From Shewanella sp. MBTL60-112-B2 (GTDB lineage: Bacteria > Pseudomonadota > Gammaproteobacteria > Enterobacterales > Shewanellaceae), in the NCBI RefSeq assembly GCF_019655055.1, contig NZ_BPFA01000027.1, positions 1-64,000 on the forward strand: 64,000 nt of DNA, written 5' to 3'. Positions 37,490-45,597 of the stretch are shown here, piece after piece. Under the pieces are notes generated by a model. That model ran no database searches, was not told the DNA's origin, and was given only the letters and a program-made list of their open reading frames with translations. A program made the translations under genes and the position numbers. Each line of letters begins with the position of its first letter. The first letter of the stretch is position 1.

Positions 37490-38698
37490 TTAAGCTGGTT
37501 TAAATAGACACTTGAGTCGTTTGAAAATAATCAAGCGCGACATGGCTAAATAGCCGCTAACGGTTTTTTGATGTAAACGGAAAATCGTATCGTACAGGCG
37601 ACGCACTAAACGGCCCTTTAAGATCAATCTATCGTTCATCATGGTGCTAATGGCAAAGTTATGCCCAATCGCAACCACCATACCGCCATCGTTGTAAACA
37701 AACGGCTTAAGTGGTTTGCCATTTAAATGGGCGACTAAGTTTTTAGCCAAATGCACTGCTGCGCGATTAGCTGCTTGCGCCTTGGGTGGGACTTGGCTGC
37801 CATCTGCTTGTGGAATGGCGGCGCAATCACCAAGTGCAAAAATAGCTGAGTCAAAGGTGGTCATTAGGGTTTGTTCAACCACTAATTGATTAAGCGAATT
37901 GCTTTGCAGTCCACCAATATCTTTTAACCAGTCTGGCGCTTTAATACCCGCCGCCCAAAATTGGATGTCGGCATTAAGCACTTGGCCGTCGCTGGTGGTC
38001 ATACGGTCGCTATCTACACTGGCAATACGCGTATTAAGCATCACGTTGATTTGGTATTTCTCAAGTCTTAGCAATGCTTGCTCAGACATCTTAACTGGGC
38101 CGTTTGGTAGCACTCTGTCTGCCGCTTCAATCAAGTTAATGTTGAGCCATGCTGCATAAGGGTTTTCGCTTAGCTCGGCGCTAACCTTAGCCAATTCAGC
38201 TGCAAGCTCTAGTCCTGTCGCGCCCGCGCCAACAATATTGATGGTGCAGTCTTTACCTGAGCGTAGCAATGAGCTTATTTGGTGCCAGCTATCACGGGCC
38301 TGCTCTGGTGTATCTAAGAACAAGCAATGTTCTTTTGCGCCTTGGGTGGCAAAGTCATTACTAATAGCGCCGATGGCAATAATTAAGTAATCGTAATTAA
38401 GCGTATCGGATTCTCCATTAGGTTTGCGCACAACAAGTTGCTTTGCTGCTCGATTGACGTCTGTCATCCAAGCTTGGTAATGCATGTAACCATTATTAGC
38501 GCCATGGCTGAAATAGCAGATTGTGTCTAGATCGCTGTCAAAAGTACCTGCAGCGATCTCATGGAAGCGTGGCTTCCAGTAGTGGTGAGTTTCACCTTCA
38601 ACCAGAATAACTTCATCTTGGCTATTCACACTGCGACCTAGCATGCTTGCGATTTCAAGGCCTGCAGCGCCGCCACCAACAATAACAATACGAGACAT
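37490..38698 (-). CDS. ndh: type II NADH dehydrogenase-like FAD oxidoreductase
   Basis: A 402-residue two-dinucleotide-binding-domain flavoprotein. The FAD motif VIVGGGAAGLEIAS lies at residues 4-17, the NAD(P)H motif INIVGAGATGLELAAELAK near 155-173, and the second FAD motif ALGDCAAIP near 300. A C-terminal amphipathic region suits membrane association. It should oxidise NADH and pass electrons to quinone without pumping protons. AGAGGAA precedes the ATG at 38698; the extension to 38716 is unlikely. Its promoter carries the same operator as frmA, suggesting a link to NADH made by formaldehyde oxidation. Confidence 0.88.
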   Translation of the reverse strand: MSRIVIVGGGAAGLEIASMLGRSVNSQDEVILVEGETHHYWKPRFHEIAAGTFDSDLDTICYFSHGANNGYMHYQAWMTDVNRAAKQLVVRKPNGESDTLNYDYLIIAIGAISNDFATQGAKEHCLFLDTPEQARDSWHQISSLLRSGKDCTINIVGAGATGLELAAELAKVSAELSENPYAAWLNINLIEAADRVLPNGPVKMSEQALLRLEKYQINVMLNTRIASVDSDRMTTSDGQVLNADIQFWAAGIKAPDWLKDIGGLQSNSLNQLVVEQTLMTTFDSAIFALGDCAAIPQADGSQVPPKAQAANRAAVHLAKNLVAHLNGKPLKPFVYNDGGMVVAIGHNFAISTMMNDRLILKGRLVRRLYDTIFRLHQKTVSGYLAMSRLIIFKRLKCLFKPA

Positions 38699-38813
38699 TA
38701 TAATTCCTCTATGCATCGGTAGATGCAGACAAAATTTGAAAATTGAAAAGAGCCTTGGAACTGAAAGGGGATACGCAAGGTATGACCGAGTGCATGGCTA
38801 TTAGATGGCGCTC

Positions 38814-38878
38814 ATTATAGTTATCGTCGTATTTGGAACAATTGGCTAAAAATGCAAATTACTTTTACCAATAGGTAA
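38814..38878 (-). promoter_or_regulatory. ndh promoter with shared palindromic operator
   Basis: Reading on the minus strand: palindrome TTACC-TATT-GGTAA (38878 down to 38865), a second half-like site TTGCATTTTTAGCC beginning 21 bp later at 38857, -35 TTGTTC (38841-38836), a 16-bp spacer and -10 TATAAT (38819-38814). The spacing from palindrome to -35 and to -10 is identical in three other promoters of this block. Binding by the LysR protein encoded at 38988-39863 is inferred. Confidence 0.8.
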
Positions 38879-38987
38879 TAATAAAAGGTGAGATCGAGGT
38901 AGGTTATTGATAGGTATGTTGTTTAACTTTCTTCGACAGCGTCTTAAATGGCCTATTGCGAGTGCTATAGGCCATGTTTATTACGAG

Positions 38988-39863
38988 TTATGCGGTCTTT
39001 AGTCCTGCCGTTAGGTGATCTAACAGCATACGCACCTTAGGTGAAAGGTGGCGATTTTGCGGATACAGCGCCCAAATCCCTTCCTCTGGTTGACGGTTCT
39101 GTTCAAGTAATGCGGTGAGCTCCCCTGCTTCAATGTAAGGCTGCACGTAATAATCTGGCAGCTGCACTATGCCTATGCCTTTTATGGCCGCATCCACTAA
39201 TGCATGACCACTATTACAGCTCAAGCTGCCTTTGACCCGAACATTACGGGCTTTACCATTCTCTTGAAAGCGCCAGTAATCCATGGTGCCAATTAAGCAG
39301 TTGTGTTGATCAAGCTCTGATAATGAATGTGGGATGCCATAAGTAGATATATAGCTAGGTGATGCACAAACATATTGGGTACGGCTACTTAGCTTTTTGG
39401 CCATCATGCTCGAATCTTCTAGATGCCCAAGTCGAATAGCCAGATCGTAACCTTCATCAACTAAGTCTAATTTTTGATTAGTGAGATTAAGCTTCACCTC
39501 AAGCTCGGGGTAGAGCGATGCAAAGTCATTAATTAATGGTGCTATGGTCATTTCACCATAAGTGACAGGCGCGGTGATCTTCAGTAGCCCACGTGGGCTG
39601 GTCTGCAAATTGGTAATCGCGCGTTCGGCCTCTTCTAAACCATCTAATACTTGGCGACAATGTTGATAATAGATGCGGCCAACTTCTGTAACCGATACTT
39701 TGCGGGTGGTTCGATGAAACAGCTTAGACGCGAGTCTGGTTTCCAGCGCACTGATTTGGCGGCTGACTTGTGCTGTCGAAATGCCTAATCGCTGCGATGC
39801 TTTAGTAAAGCTTTCAGCTTCGGCTACAGCAACAAACTCACTGACACCTTCCCAATTAAACAT
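38988..39863 (-). CDS. LysR-family regulator, candidate formaldehyde-regulon activator
   Basis: A 291-residue LysR-type regulator. The winged helix (FVAVAEAESFTKASQRLGIS, TAQVSRQISALETRLASKLF) and effector domain (LLKITAPVTYGEMTIAPLI) place it in the CrgA/DhcR-like subgroup. AAGGA precedes the ATG. It lies between two promoters (ndh leftwards, dksA-like rightwards) that share its presumed operator, and one of these sites (39897-39910) also overlaps its own upstream region, so self-control is likely. Two further identical-layout promoters drive frmA and the SMR gene. The effector may be formaldehyde or its glutathione adduct (inference). Confidence 0.88.
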   Translation of the reverse strand: MFNWEGVSEFVAVAEAESFTKASQRLGISTAQVSRQISALETRLASKLFHRTTRKVSVTEVGRIYYQHCRQVLDGLEEAERAITNLQTSPRGLLKITAPVTYGEMTIAPLINDFASLYPELEVKLNLTNQKLDLVDEGYDLAIRLGHLEDSSMMAKKLSSRTQYVCASPSYISTYGIPHSLSELDQHNCLIGTMDYWRFQENGKARNVRVKGSLSCNSGHALVDAAIKGIGIVQLPDYYVQPYIEAGELTALLEQNRQPEEGIWALYPQNRHLSPKVRMLLDHLTAGLKTA

Positions 39864-39896
39864 GCTGTTTCCTTATAAGGATTGAATAAACTATTT

Positions 39897-39961
39897 TTAC
39901 TATATAGTAAAAGATATTTGCATATTTGGCCAATTATCATCTTTGATGAAATAAATATAAT
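39897..39961 (+). promoter_or_regulatory. rightward promoter with shared palindromic operator (dksA-like gene)
   Basis: Palindrome TTACT-ATAT-AGTAA (39897-39910), second site TTGCATATTTGGCC from 39918, -35 TTATCA (39934-39939), a 16-bp spacer and -10 TATAAT (39956-39961). The second site closely matches that of the ndh promoter (TTGCATTTTTAGCC). The start point would be near 39968, about 170 bases before the ATG at 40139. On the other strand the palindrome lies 34 bases from the lysR start. Confidence 0.8.
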
Positions 39962-40138
39962 ACATCCATCGAGTCGAGTGGTGTTGATTGATATAGATAA
40001 TCAGTTTTAATCACTAATGTATCTTTAGCCAATGTCGACTAAAGAGCAGACTTCAACTATAGATTAATGGCGGCTAATTGAATGCGCCATTTGTCGATCA
40101 TTTATTGGGCAGCACAATTGTCATGCAGAGGTATCAAT

Positions 40139-40405
40139 ATGGCGGGTGGATGGTCTAGAGATGGTGCAGTGCAAGATCAAATCGACAGTAGCGTCGAAGA
40201 TGCTGTGGCCGAGGCAAGAAGTCGATTACGTGGCGGGATGAGTTTACTGCATTGTGAAGAGTGCGGTGAAGCTATACCAGAAGCAAGAAGGTTGGCATTA
40301 CTCGGCGTTCGACTCTGTATTAGTTGTCAAAATGAAATTGATAACCAACAGGCTAAACAGCATCTATTTAATCGTCGTGGTAGTAAAGATAGCCAACTGC
40401 GCTAA
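40139..40405 (+). CDS. DksA/TraR-type zinc-finger protein (YbiI-like)
   Basis: An 88-residue protein closely resembling E. coli YbiI from memory: start AGGWSRDGAVQDQID, zinc finger CEECGEAIPEARR with CISCQ (C-x2-C...C-x2-C), and end NRRGSKDSQLR. Such short DksA relatives may touch the RNA polymerase secondary channel, but the role is unproven. AGAGGT six bases before the ATG at 40139 supports this start over 40082. Its promoter shares the operator of the frmA block, so it may modulate transcription during aldehyde stress (inference). Confidence 0.88.
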   Translation: MAGGWSRDGAVQDQIDSSVEDAVAEARSRLRGGMSLLHCEECGEAIPEARRLALLGVRLCISCQNEIDNQQAKQHLFNRRGSKDSQLR

Positions 40406-40514
40406 TGCTGACACGATAGAAAATGAGTCGCAATTAATTAACTAGTCGGCTTGGGTTTAGCTCAAGCCACATAAAGTGCTTCATATAAATAATGAAGCCA
40501 TTTTTAAAAGATTA

Positions 40515-40579
40515 TTACCATATGGTAAAGGTAAATTACCTATTGATGGGATTATCAATGTCAAACAGGTAGTTATAAT
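40515..40579 (+). promoter_or_regulatory. frmA promoter with shared palindromic operator
   Basis: Palindrome TTACC-ATAT-GGTAA (40515-40528), second site TTACCTATTGATGG from 40536 (exactly 21 bp on), -35 TTATCA (40552-40557), a 16-bp spacer and -10 TATAAT (40574-40579). The start point would be about 55 bases before frmA. Two sites two helical turns apart just upstream of a weak -35 is the usual layout for LysR-type activation. Confidence 0.85.
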
Positions 40580-40640
40580 CTTACCATACCCACTGCGGTG
40601 AACCACCGTATATAAAGTTTATTAAGAGTAGGAATACAAG

Positions 40641-41771
40641 ATGACAGCACAAACAATCAAATCAAAAGCCGCAGTAGCTTGGGCAGTTGGCCAACCACTA
40701 TCAATGGAAATCGTTGATGTAATGCCACCACAAAAAGGTGAAGTGCGCGTTAAGATGATCGCCACTGGCGTATGTCACACTGATGCATTTACATTATCAG
40801 GCGATGATCCAGAAGGTATTTTCCCTTGTATTCTTGGCCACGAAGGCGGCGGTATTGTTGAGTCAATCGGTGAAGGCGTAACTAGCGTTCAAGTTGGCGA
40901 CCACGTGATTCCACTTTACACGCCAGAATGTGGCGAATGTAAATTCTGTAAGTCTGGCAAGACTAACCTTTGTCAGAAGATCCGTGAAACTCAAGGTAAA
41001 GGTTTGATGCCTGATGGCACCACGCGTTTCTCTAAAGATGGCGTTGAAATTTTCCATTACATGGGTACATCAACTTTCTCTGAGTACACAGTATTACCTG
41101 AGATCTCTCTAGCCAAAGTTAACCCAGAAGCACCGCTTGAAGAAGTGTGTCTGCTAGGTTGTGGTGTAACTACTGGTATGGGCGCTGTAATGAACACCGC
41201 TAAAGTAGAAGAAGGCGCAACGGTTGCTATCTTCGGTATGGGTGGTATTGGTCTGTCAGCGGTTATTGGCGCGGCAATGGCTAAAGCTTCACGCATCATC
41301 GCTATCGACATTAACGAAAGCAAGTTCGACCTAGCACGTAAGTTGGGTGCAACTGATTGCATCAACCCTAAAGATTACGACAAGCCAATCCAAGACGTGA
41401 TTGTTGAGTTAACTGACGGTGGCGTAGATTACTCATTCGAGTGTATCGGTAACGTACATGTGATGCGTAGCGCACTAGAGTGCTGCCATAAAGGTTGGGG
41501 TGAGTCAGTAGTTATTGGTGTTGCAGGTGCTGGCCAAGAGATCTCAACTCGTCCATTCCAGCTAGTAACAGGCCGTGTATGGAAAGGTAGTGCATTTGGT
41601 GGCGTTAAAGGCCGCTCTGAACTACCTGAGTACGTAGAGCGTTACATGGCTGGCGAGTTCAAGTTAAACGACTTCATCACTCACACTATGGGTCTTGAGC
41701 AAGTTAACGAAGCATTTGACCTAATGCATGAAGGTAAGAGTATTCGTACTGTTATCCACTTCGATAAGTAA
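40641..41771 (+). CDS. frmA: S-(hydroxymethyl)glutathione dehydrogenase (class III alcohol dehydrogenase)
   Basis: A 376-residue zinc alcohol dehydrogenase. Catalytic zinc ligands lie in TGVCHTDAF and LGHEGGG, structural zinc ligands in CGECKFCKSGKTNLC, and the NAD-binding motif is FGMGGIGLSA near 195-204. The PLYTPECGECK context is that of class III/GSH-dependent formaldehyde dehydrogenase. It oxidises S-hydroxymethylglutathione, formed from formaldehyde and glutathione, to S-formylglutathione with NAD. It is followed by fghA for the next step. Confidence 0.96.
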   Translation: MTAQTIKSKAAVAWAVGQPLSMEIVDVMPPQKGEVRVKMIATGVCHTDAFTLSGDDPEGIFPCILGHEGGGIVESIGEGVTSVQVGDHVIPLYTPECGECKFCKSGKTNLCQKIRETQGKGLMPDGTTRFSKDGVEIFHYMGTSTFSEYTVLPEISLAKVNPEAPLEEVCLLGCGVTTGMGAVMNTAKVEEGATVAIFGMGGIGLSAVIGAAMAKASRIIAIDINESKFDLARKLGATDCINPKDYDKPIQDVIVELTDGGVDYSFECIGNVHVMRSALECCHKGWGESVVIGVAGAGQEISTRPFQLVTGRVWKGSAFGGVKGRSELPEYVERYMAGEFKLNDFITHTMGLEQVNEAFDLMHEGKSIRTVIHFDK

Positions 41772-41788
41772 TTAAGTCGTACAAAATA

Positions 41789-41817
41789 ACAAGCGCTTTC
41801 GGGCGCTTGTTTTTTTA
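41789..41817 (+). terminator. terminator between frmA and fghA
   Basis: Stem ACAAGCGC/GCGCTTGT with a 6-base loop, followed by seven T's. It sits between the two pathway genes. fghA may therefore be made by read-through or from its own promoter; none of the shared operators lies in the 50 bases before fghA. Confidence 0.85.
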
Positions 41818-41865
41818 GAGGGTCAACGACTCTCGATGTCACAAATTTTTAGGAGTCGGTATTAA

Positions 41866-42705
41866 ATGACTGTAGAAAATATCAGCGTAAATAAGAGCTT
41901 TGGCGGCTGGCATAAGCAATATAGCCACCAGTCTACAACCCTTAATTGCGCCATGCGATTTGCGGTTTATTTACCGCCTCAAGCGTCAAACGGTAAAAAA
42001 GTGCCAGTGCTTTATTGGCTGTCAGGCTTAACCTGTACCGATGAAAACTTTATGCAAAAAGCCGGTGCACAACGCATGGCTGCTGAGCTAGGCATAGCGA
42101 TTGTTGCACCAGATACTAGCCCGCGTGGTGACGATGTTGCCGACGATGCTGGCTACGATTTAGGTAAAGGCGCAGGCTTTTATGTGAATGCCACCCAAGC
42201 TCCTTGGAACCGTCATTACCGCATGTATGACTATGTGGTAAATGAACTGCCACAGCTGATTGAATCTATGTTCCCAGTTAGCGATAAACGCTCTATCGCC
42301 GGTCACTCTATGGGCGGTCATGGTGCGTTAGTGATTGCGATGCGCAATCCACAGGCTTATCAGTCAGTGTCTGCATTTAGTCCAATTGCTAATCCTGTTA
42401 ATTGTCCTTGGGGTAAAAAGGCATTTACGGCTTACTTAGGTCGCGACACCACAACTTGGGCTGAATACGATGCTAGCTTACTCATGCGTCAAGCCACTGA
42501 GTTTGTGCCTGCTTTAGTGGATCAAGGTGAGGCTGATGATTTCCTTACTGAGCAGCTAAAGCCTGAAGTGTTACAAGCTGCAGCTAAGGTCAGTGGTTAT
42601 CCATTAACGCTAAACATGCAAGAAGGTTTCGATCATAGTTATTATTTCATCTCTAGCTTTATTGAAAACCACTTACGTTTCCATGCTGAGCATTTGGCTA
42701 AATAA
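41866..42705 (+). CDS. fghA: S-formylglutathione hydrolase
   Basis: A 279-residue esterase-D-type alpha/beta hydrolase that splits S-formylglutathione into formate and glutathione. The nucleophile motif GHSMGGHGALV holds the catalytic Ser, the Asp lies in VDQGEADDF and the His in GFDHSYYF. The conserved SGLTCTDENFMQKAGAQR is typical. AGGAG precedes the ATG. Formate produced here could feed formate-oxidising enzymes. Confidence 0.96.
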   Translation: MTVENISVNKSFGGWHKQYSHQSTTLNCAMRFAVYLPPQASNGKKVPVLYWLSGLTCTDENFMQKAGAQRMAAELGIAIVAPDTSPRGDDVADDAGYDLGKGAGFYVNATQAPWNRHYRMYDYVVNELPQLIESMFPVSDKRSIAGHSMGGHGALVIAMRNPQAYQSVSAFSPIANPVNCPWGKKAFTAYLGRDTTTWAEYDASLLMRQATEFVPALVDQGEADDFLTEQLKPEVLQAAAKVSGYPLTLNMQEGFDHSYYFISSFIENHLRFHAEHLAK

Positions 42706-42754
42706 GCTAAATTTCAATTAGTGAATCACTGCTATTCACTGACATACCGACACT

Positions 42755-42784
42755 AAAAGCTGCCTACTAAGGCAGCTTTTTTTG
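42755..42784 (+). terminator. terminator after fghA
   Basis: Stem AAAAGCTGCC/GGCAGCTTTT with a 6-base loop and a following T run. A smaller hairpin GTGAAT/ATTCAC lies just upstream at 42721-42739. Confidence 0.9.
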
Positions 42785-42812
42785 TTACTGATATTCATGA
42801 CTTAACAGATTA

Positions 42813-42877
42813 TTACCCAAGGGTAAAAGTCATTTGTGTTTTATGGTGATTATCAATCTAAGCCAGATGAATATAAT
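42813..42877 (+). promoter_or_regulatory. SMR-gene promoter with shared palindromic operator
   Basis: Palindrome TTACC-CAAG-GGTAA (42813-42826), second site TTGTGTTTTATGG from 42834, -35 TTATCA (42850-42855), a 16-bp spacer and -10 TATAAT (42872-42877). All distances equal those of the frmA promoter, although the spacers and central bases differ. The start point would be about 55 bases before the ATG. Confidence 0.82.
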
Positions 42878-42939
42878 AGCGTCATTAATTTAAACCTCTT
42901 TGCAAACAAACAATTGCTGAGCAACATTAGGGTAATAGC

Positions 42940-43266
42940 ATGAGCTGGATTTTTCTTTTATTGGGCGTAGTTGCAGAAGCATTGTCTCACGTGGCGTTAA
43001 AAGCTACCGATGGTTTTAGTAAGCCCTTGCCTGCTGCTTTAGTCCTTCTTGGCCACTTAACCGCTTTTATCTTTTTAGGCCAGGCGATGAAGGGCATGCC
43101 AGTTGGTGTAGTGCACGCATTATGGGCAGGCTTAGCCATTGTTACCGTAACACTATTATCTGCTCTGTTTTATCGTCAACATTTAGATATGACAGCTTGG
43201 GTCGGTATGGCGCTGGTGGCCGTTGGCGTGATGATGATTAACTTCTCTCAAGGTCACGCCCATTAG
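42940..43266 (+). CDS. EmrE-like small multidrug resistance transporter
   Basis: A 108-residue SMR protein with four membrane helices. The essential membrane Glu is at residue 13 (GVVAEALSHVALK), with the GF turn of helix 1 and a conserved Trp in HALWAGLAIV. The last helix (LDMTAWVGMALVAVGVMMIN) resembles EmrE more than SugE. SMR proteins exchange protons for small cationic compounds. Its promoter matches that of frmA, so its natural substrate may relate to formaldehyde or its adducts (inference). Confidence 0.9.
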   Translation: MSWIFLLLGVVAEALSHVALKATDGFSKPLPAALVLLGHLTAFIFLGQAMKGMPVGVVHALWAGLAIVTVTLLSALFYRQHLDMTAWVGMALVAVGVMMINFSQGHAH

Positions 43267-43337
43267 GTTGCTTGGGCGTTTTTTGCGCATTTATTATTAA
43301 CTGCTACAGTAAATTGAGATTGTAAGGAGATGAATTT

Positions 43338-43754
43338 ATGCGTTTACTAAAACGAGTGTCTTTATTATTGATAGTGTTGTTAGCGGGTTGCACCTCGAGT
43401 GAGGCTAGCAAAGAGCGTGCGGCAATGTATACCTTTCCAGAGCTTGAGCAGGTTAACTCTATCGATAACTTTCGAATTGATGGCTGGGAGAGCATTGATA
43501 GGTATTCAGTTATCGTTAACTCGCGCCCAAGGCAGAGTTACCTGTTAATTTTAAGTGGTGGTTTAACCGACCTTAACTTTGCTCAAGGCCTATTGGTGAG
43601 CTCAACTTTAGGTAAAGTTGAGGTGGGGTTTGATTCGGTATCAACGGTACAAGATCCTATGATGAAGTCACAGATAAAACGGATCTATAAGCTGGAAAAT
43701 AAACAGCAGAAAAATGCAATTAAGGCTAAAATCGAAGCCTTTGATGATGAGTGA
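43338..43754 (+). CDS. DUF6491-like lipoprotein
   Basis: A 138-residue lipoprotein with lipobox LLAGC (Cys at about residue 18). The body (FRIDGWESIDRYSVIVN, YLLIL) resembles the small DUF6491 periplasmic proteins of marine gammaproteobacteria. No function is known. It follows the SMR gene by 71 bases and has AAGGAG before its ATG. Confidence 0.7.
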   Translation: MRLLKRVSLLLIVLLAGCTSSEASKERAAMYTFPELEQVNSIDNFRIDGWESIDRYSVIVNSRPRQSYLLILSGGLTDLNFAQGLLVSSTLGKVEVGFDSVSTVQDPMMKSQIKRIYKLENKQQKNAIKAKIEAFDDE

Positions 43755-43820
43755 TTTATTGAAGTGAATAATCGCTTTTTGCTACTTGTTTATACCGGAA
43801 TTAATTGCTGGTGATTTCGG

Positions 43821-45467
43821 TTAGAAGTGTGTTTTTACTTGAAAGCGCCATTCCCAACTATTCACTTCAGGTCCGCTAGTGTAGGGCACGCTTAAATCGA
43901 TATGGGCGACATTGCCGTAGCTGGATTTTGATGAATAAATTCTCGCACCAATACCGAAACTGCCGATAGGTGATGATATTGCATTGTTTTCATCTGGCCC
44001 GCCAAATGCGTGACCGATATCGGTAAAAATAGCCCAACCGAGCTCAGCTAGCTGATATAGGTTAATATTTGGATAGTTACGGACTTCTGCTGTAAAAGCC
44101 CACTGATGGTCGCCATATTGATAGTCATTAGGGTAGCCACGAACCCCGGTTTCATCACCTAAAGCGAAGGGTTTATCTAAGTAATTGTTCTTTGAAGTGC
44201 TGAGTCTCAGTTTTGAATATGCTGTCCATTTAGGACTGAGATGGAAGAAGTACTCTGCGGCGACATTGACTTGATAAAAATCTTTTTGGCTGGTGGCAAA
44301 GACCCCTTCAGCGTCCATTTCTAATAAAATTAGTTGATCATCGCTTTGATAACCTCTGCTTGAGTGCAAATCGATATGATAGCCTACGGGCGAATTATCA
44401 TTGAGATCTCGTGTTTCTAAGCCTAGCTTGAAATAGTGTTGCCAGCCGAGATTAAAGTCTTCGTTGTTATTAATAAGGTACACATTATTAAGCACCTTAA
44501 AGTCATCTTGTAGGTATTGGTAGGCCAGCCATGGATACAAAAAGTCTCTTGCTTGGGGCAGCTCAGAGGTTGGATAGCTGTCGATATGAGCAAACTCGTG
44601 TTTGTCTTGAGTTATCCCTGTGACTATCCGCGACAGTTCGTCATTATTACGCTCAATCAGCCAGCCAAAACGGGCATTATTGTAGGTCTCGGTATGTTCG
44701 AATTCGTTAATGTCCTTGCCGTTTTGTTTGAGAGTATCGATACGCTTATCATCTAAGTATTCGGCGGAGTACATATGTGTGCCATCTAAGCTATAAAAAG
44801 GCTTGTCAAAGTAAAGGTGCGTAGCCTGTCCGTCGCTATTGTCGTAAAAGTCAGCGGCGATGGTAGCGTGTCTGATGAAATAAACAGGCGCCTCGATGGC
44901 AAATTTGTAACCTGTTCTGTCGGCATTAGATTGGTACTTCACGCGAGTACGAATGCCATAGCCGAGCAAGTTGTCTTCTTTAAGGCCGATAGAAAACTTA
45001 CTCTCCCCGCCGCTATGGCTAGCGCTAAAGGTCGGTAATAGTGACCAGTTGTCCCAAGTTTCGACCAGAATATTTTCACCTTCATCGGCAAGGTCGGCAT
45101 CGGCTGCCGGTTTGGGGAATGTAACTCTGGCATCGCGGATATAGGCTTGTGCACGCAGTAGTCGCTGTGCTTCTTCTAAGTCTTTGGGACTGACTTTATC
45201 GCCTTCCGAAAAGCTTAATTTGTCGCGGATCACTAAGTCTCGAGTATTAATATGCAGGTAATTAGCCCAACGGTGAATAAAAAAAGTTTCGGGATCTGAT
45301 AGGTCGAAAATGTCATTACTCTTGATGACAATATTTTTGGTTGGTTTTTTTTGCTCGTAATCATCTGCATGCTCGTTATAACCTGAGGTGGTTTTTGTTT
45401 CAGCCGAAACCACACCCGCCTGGATGCTAAATATGAGTGCCAATGTCAGGCGGAAAAGCCATTTCAT
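43821..45467 (-). CDS. Omp85-superfamily outer-membrane protein with one POTRA-like domain
   Basis: A 548-residue outer-membrane protein. A signal peptide ends at VSA (about 22). Then comes one POTRA-like domain (about 65-120, including SFSEGDKVSPKDLEEAQRLLRA and DARVTF). The rest is a long beta-barrel with GVRGYP near 445, a motif typical of the Omp85/D15 conserved L6 loop region, and a terminal Phe. BamA has five POTRAs and TamA three, so this is a different branch. The role is unknown; membrane protein or lipid insertion is possible. Confidence 0.8.
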   Translation of the reverse strand: MKWLFRLTLALIFSIQAGVVSAETKTTSGYNEHADDYEQKKPTKNIVIKSNDIFDLSDPETFFIHRWANYLHINTRDLVIRDKLSFSEGDKVSPKDLEEAQRLLRAQAYIRDARVTFPKPAADADLADEGENILVETWDNWSLLPTFSASHSGGESKFSIGLKEDNLLGYGIRTRVKYQSNADRTGYKFAIEAPVYFIRHATIAADFYDNSDGQATHLYFDKPFYSLDGTHMYSAEYLDDKRIDTLKQNGKDINEFEHTETYNNARFGWLIERNNDELSRIVTGITQDKHEFAHIDSYPTSELPQARDFLYPWLAYQYLQDDFKVLNNVYLINNNEDFNLGWQHYFKLGLETRDLNDNSPVGYHIDLHSSRGYQSDDQLILLEMDAEGVFATSQKDFYQVNVAAEYFFHLSPKWTAYSKLRLSTSKNNYLDKPFALGDETGVRGYPNDYQYGDHQWAFTAEVRNYPNINLYQLAELGWAIFTDIGHAFGGPDENNAISSPIGSFGIGARIYSSKSSYGNVAHIDLSVPYTSGPEVNSWEWRFQVKTHF

Positions 45468-45597
45468 CCTATTCGTTATACTCCTTGGCGCGATCCACTA
45501 ATTGCAACAGGTCACAAATTTGTAATACAGGGTAAGTGTAGATTACTCAAGTAATAACGTACTGATTTACTAAAGCTGAAAATGATGTGATGCAATA

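Noticed and set aside
39897..39910. Palindrome considered only as an autoregulatory site of lysR
   Set aside because: It may also act so, but the exact match of -35 and -10 spacing to three other promoters shows that it faces rightwards to the dksA-like gene.
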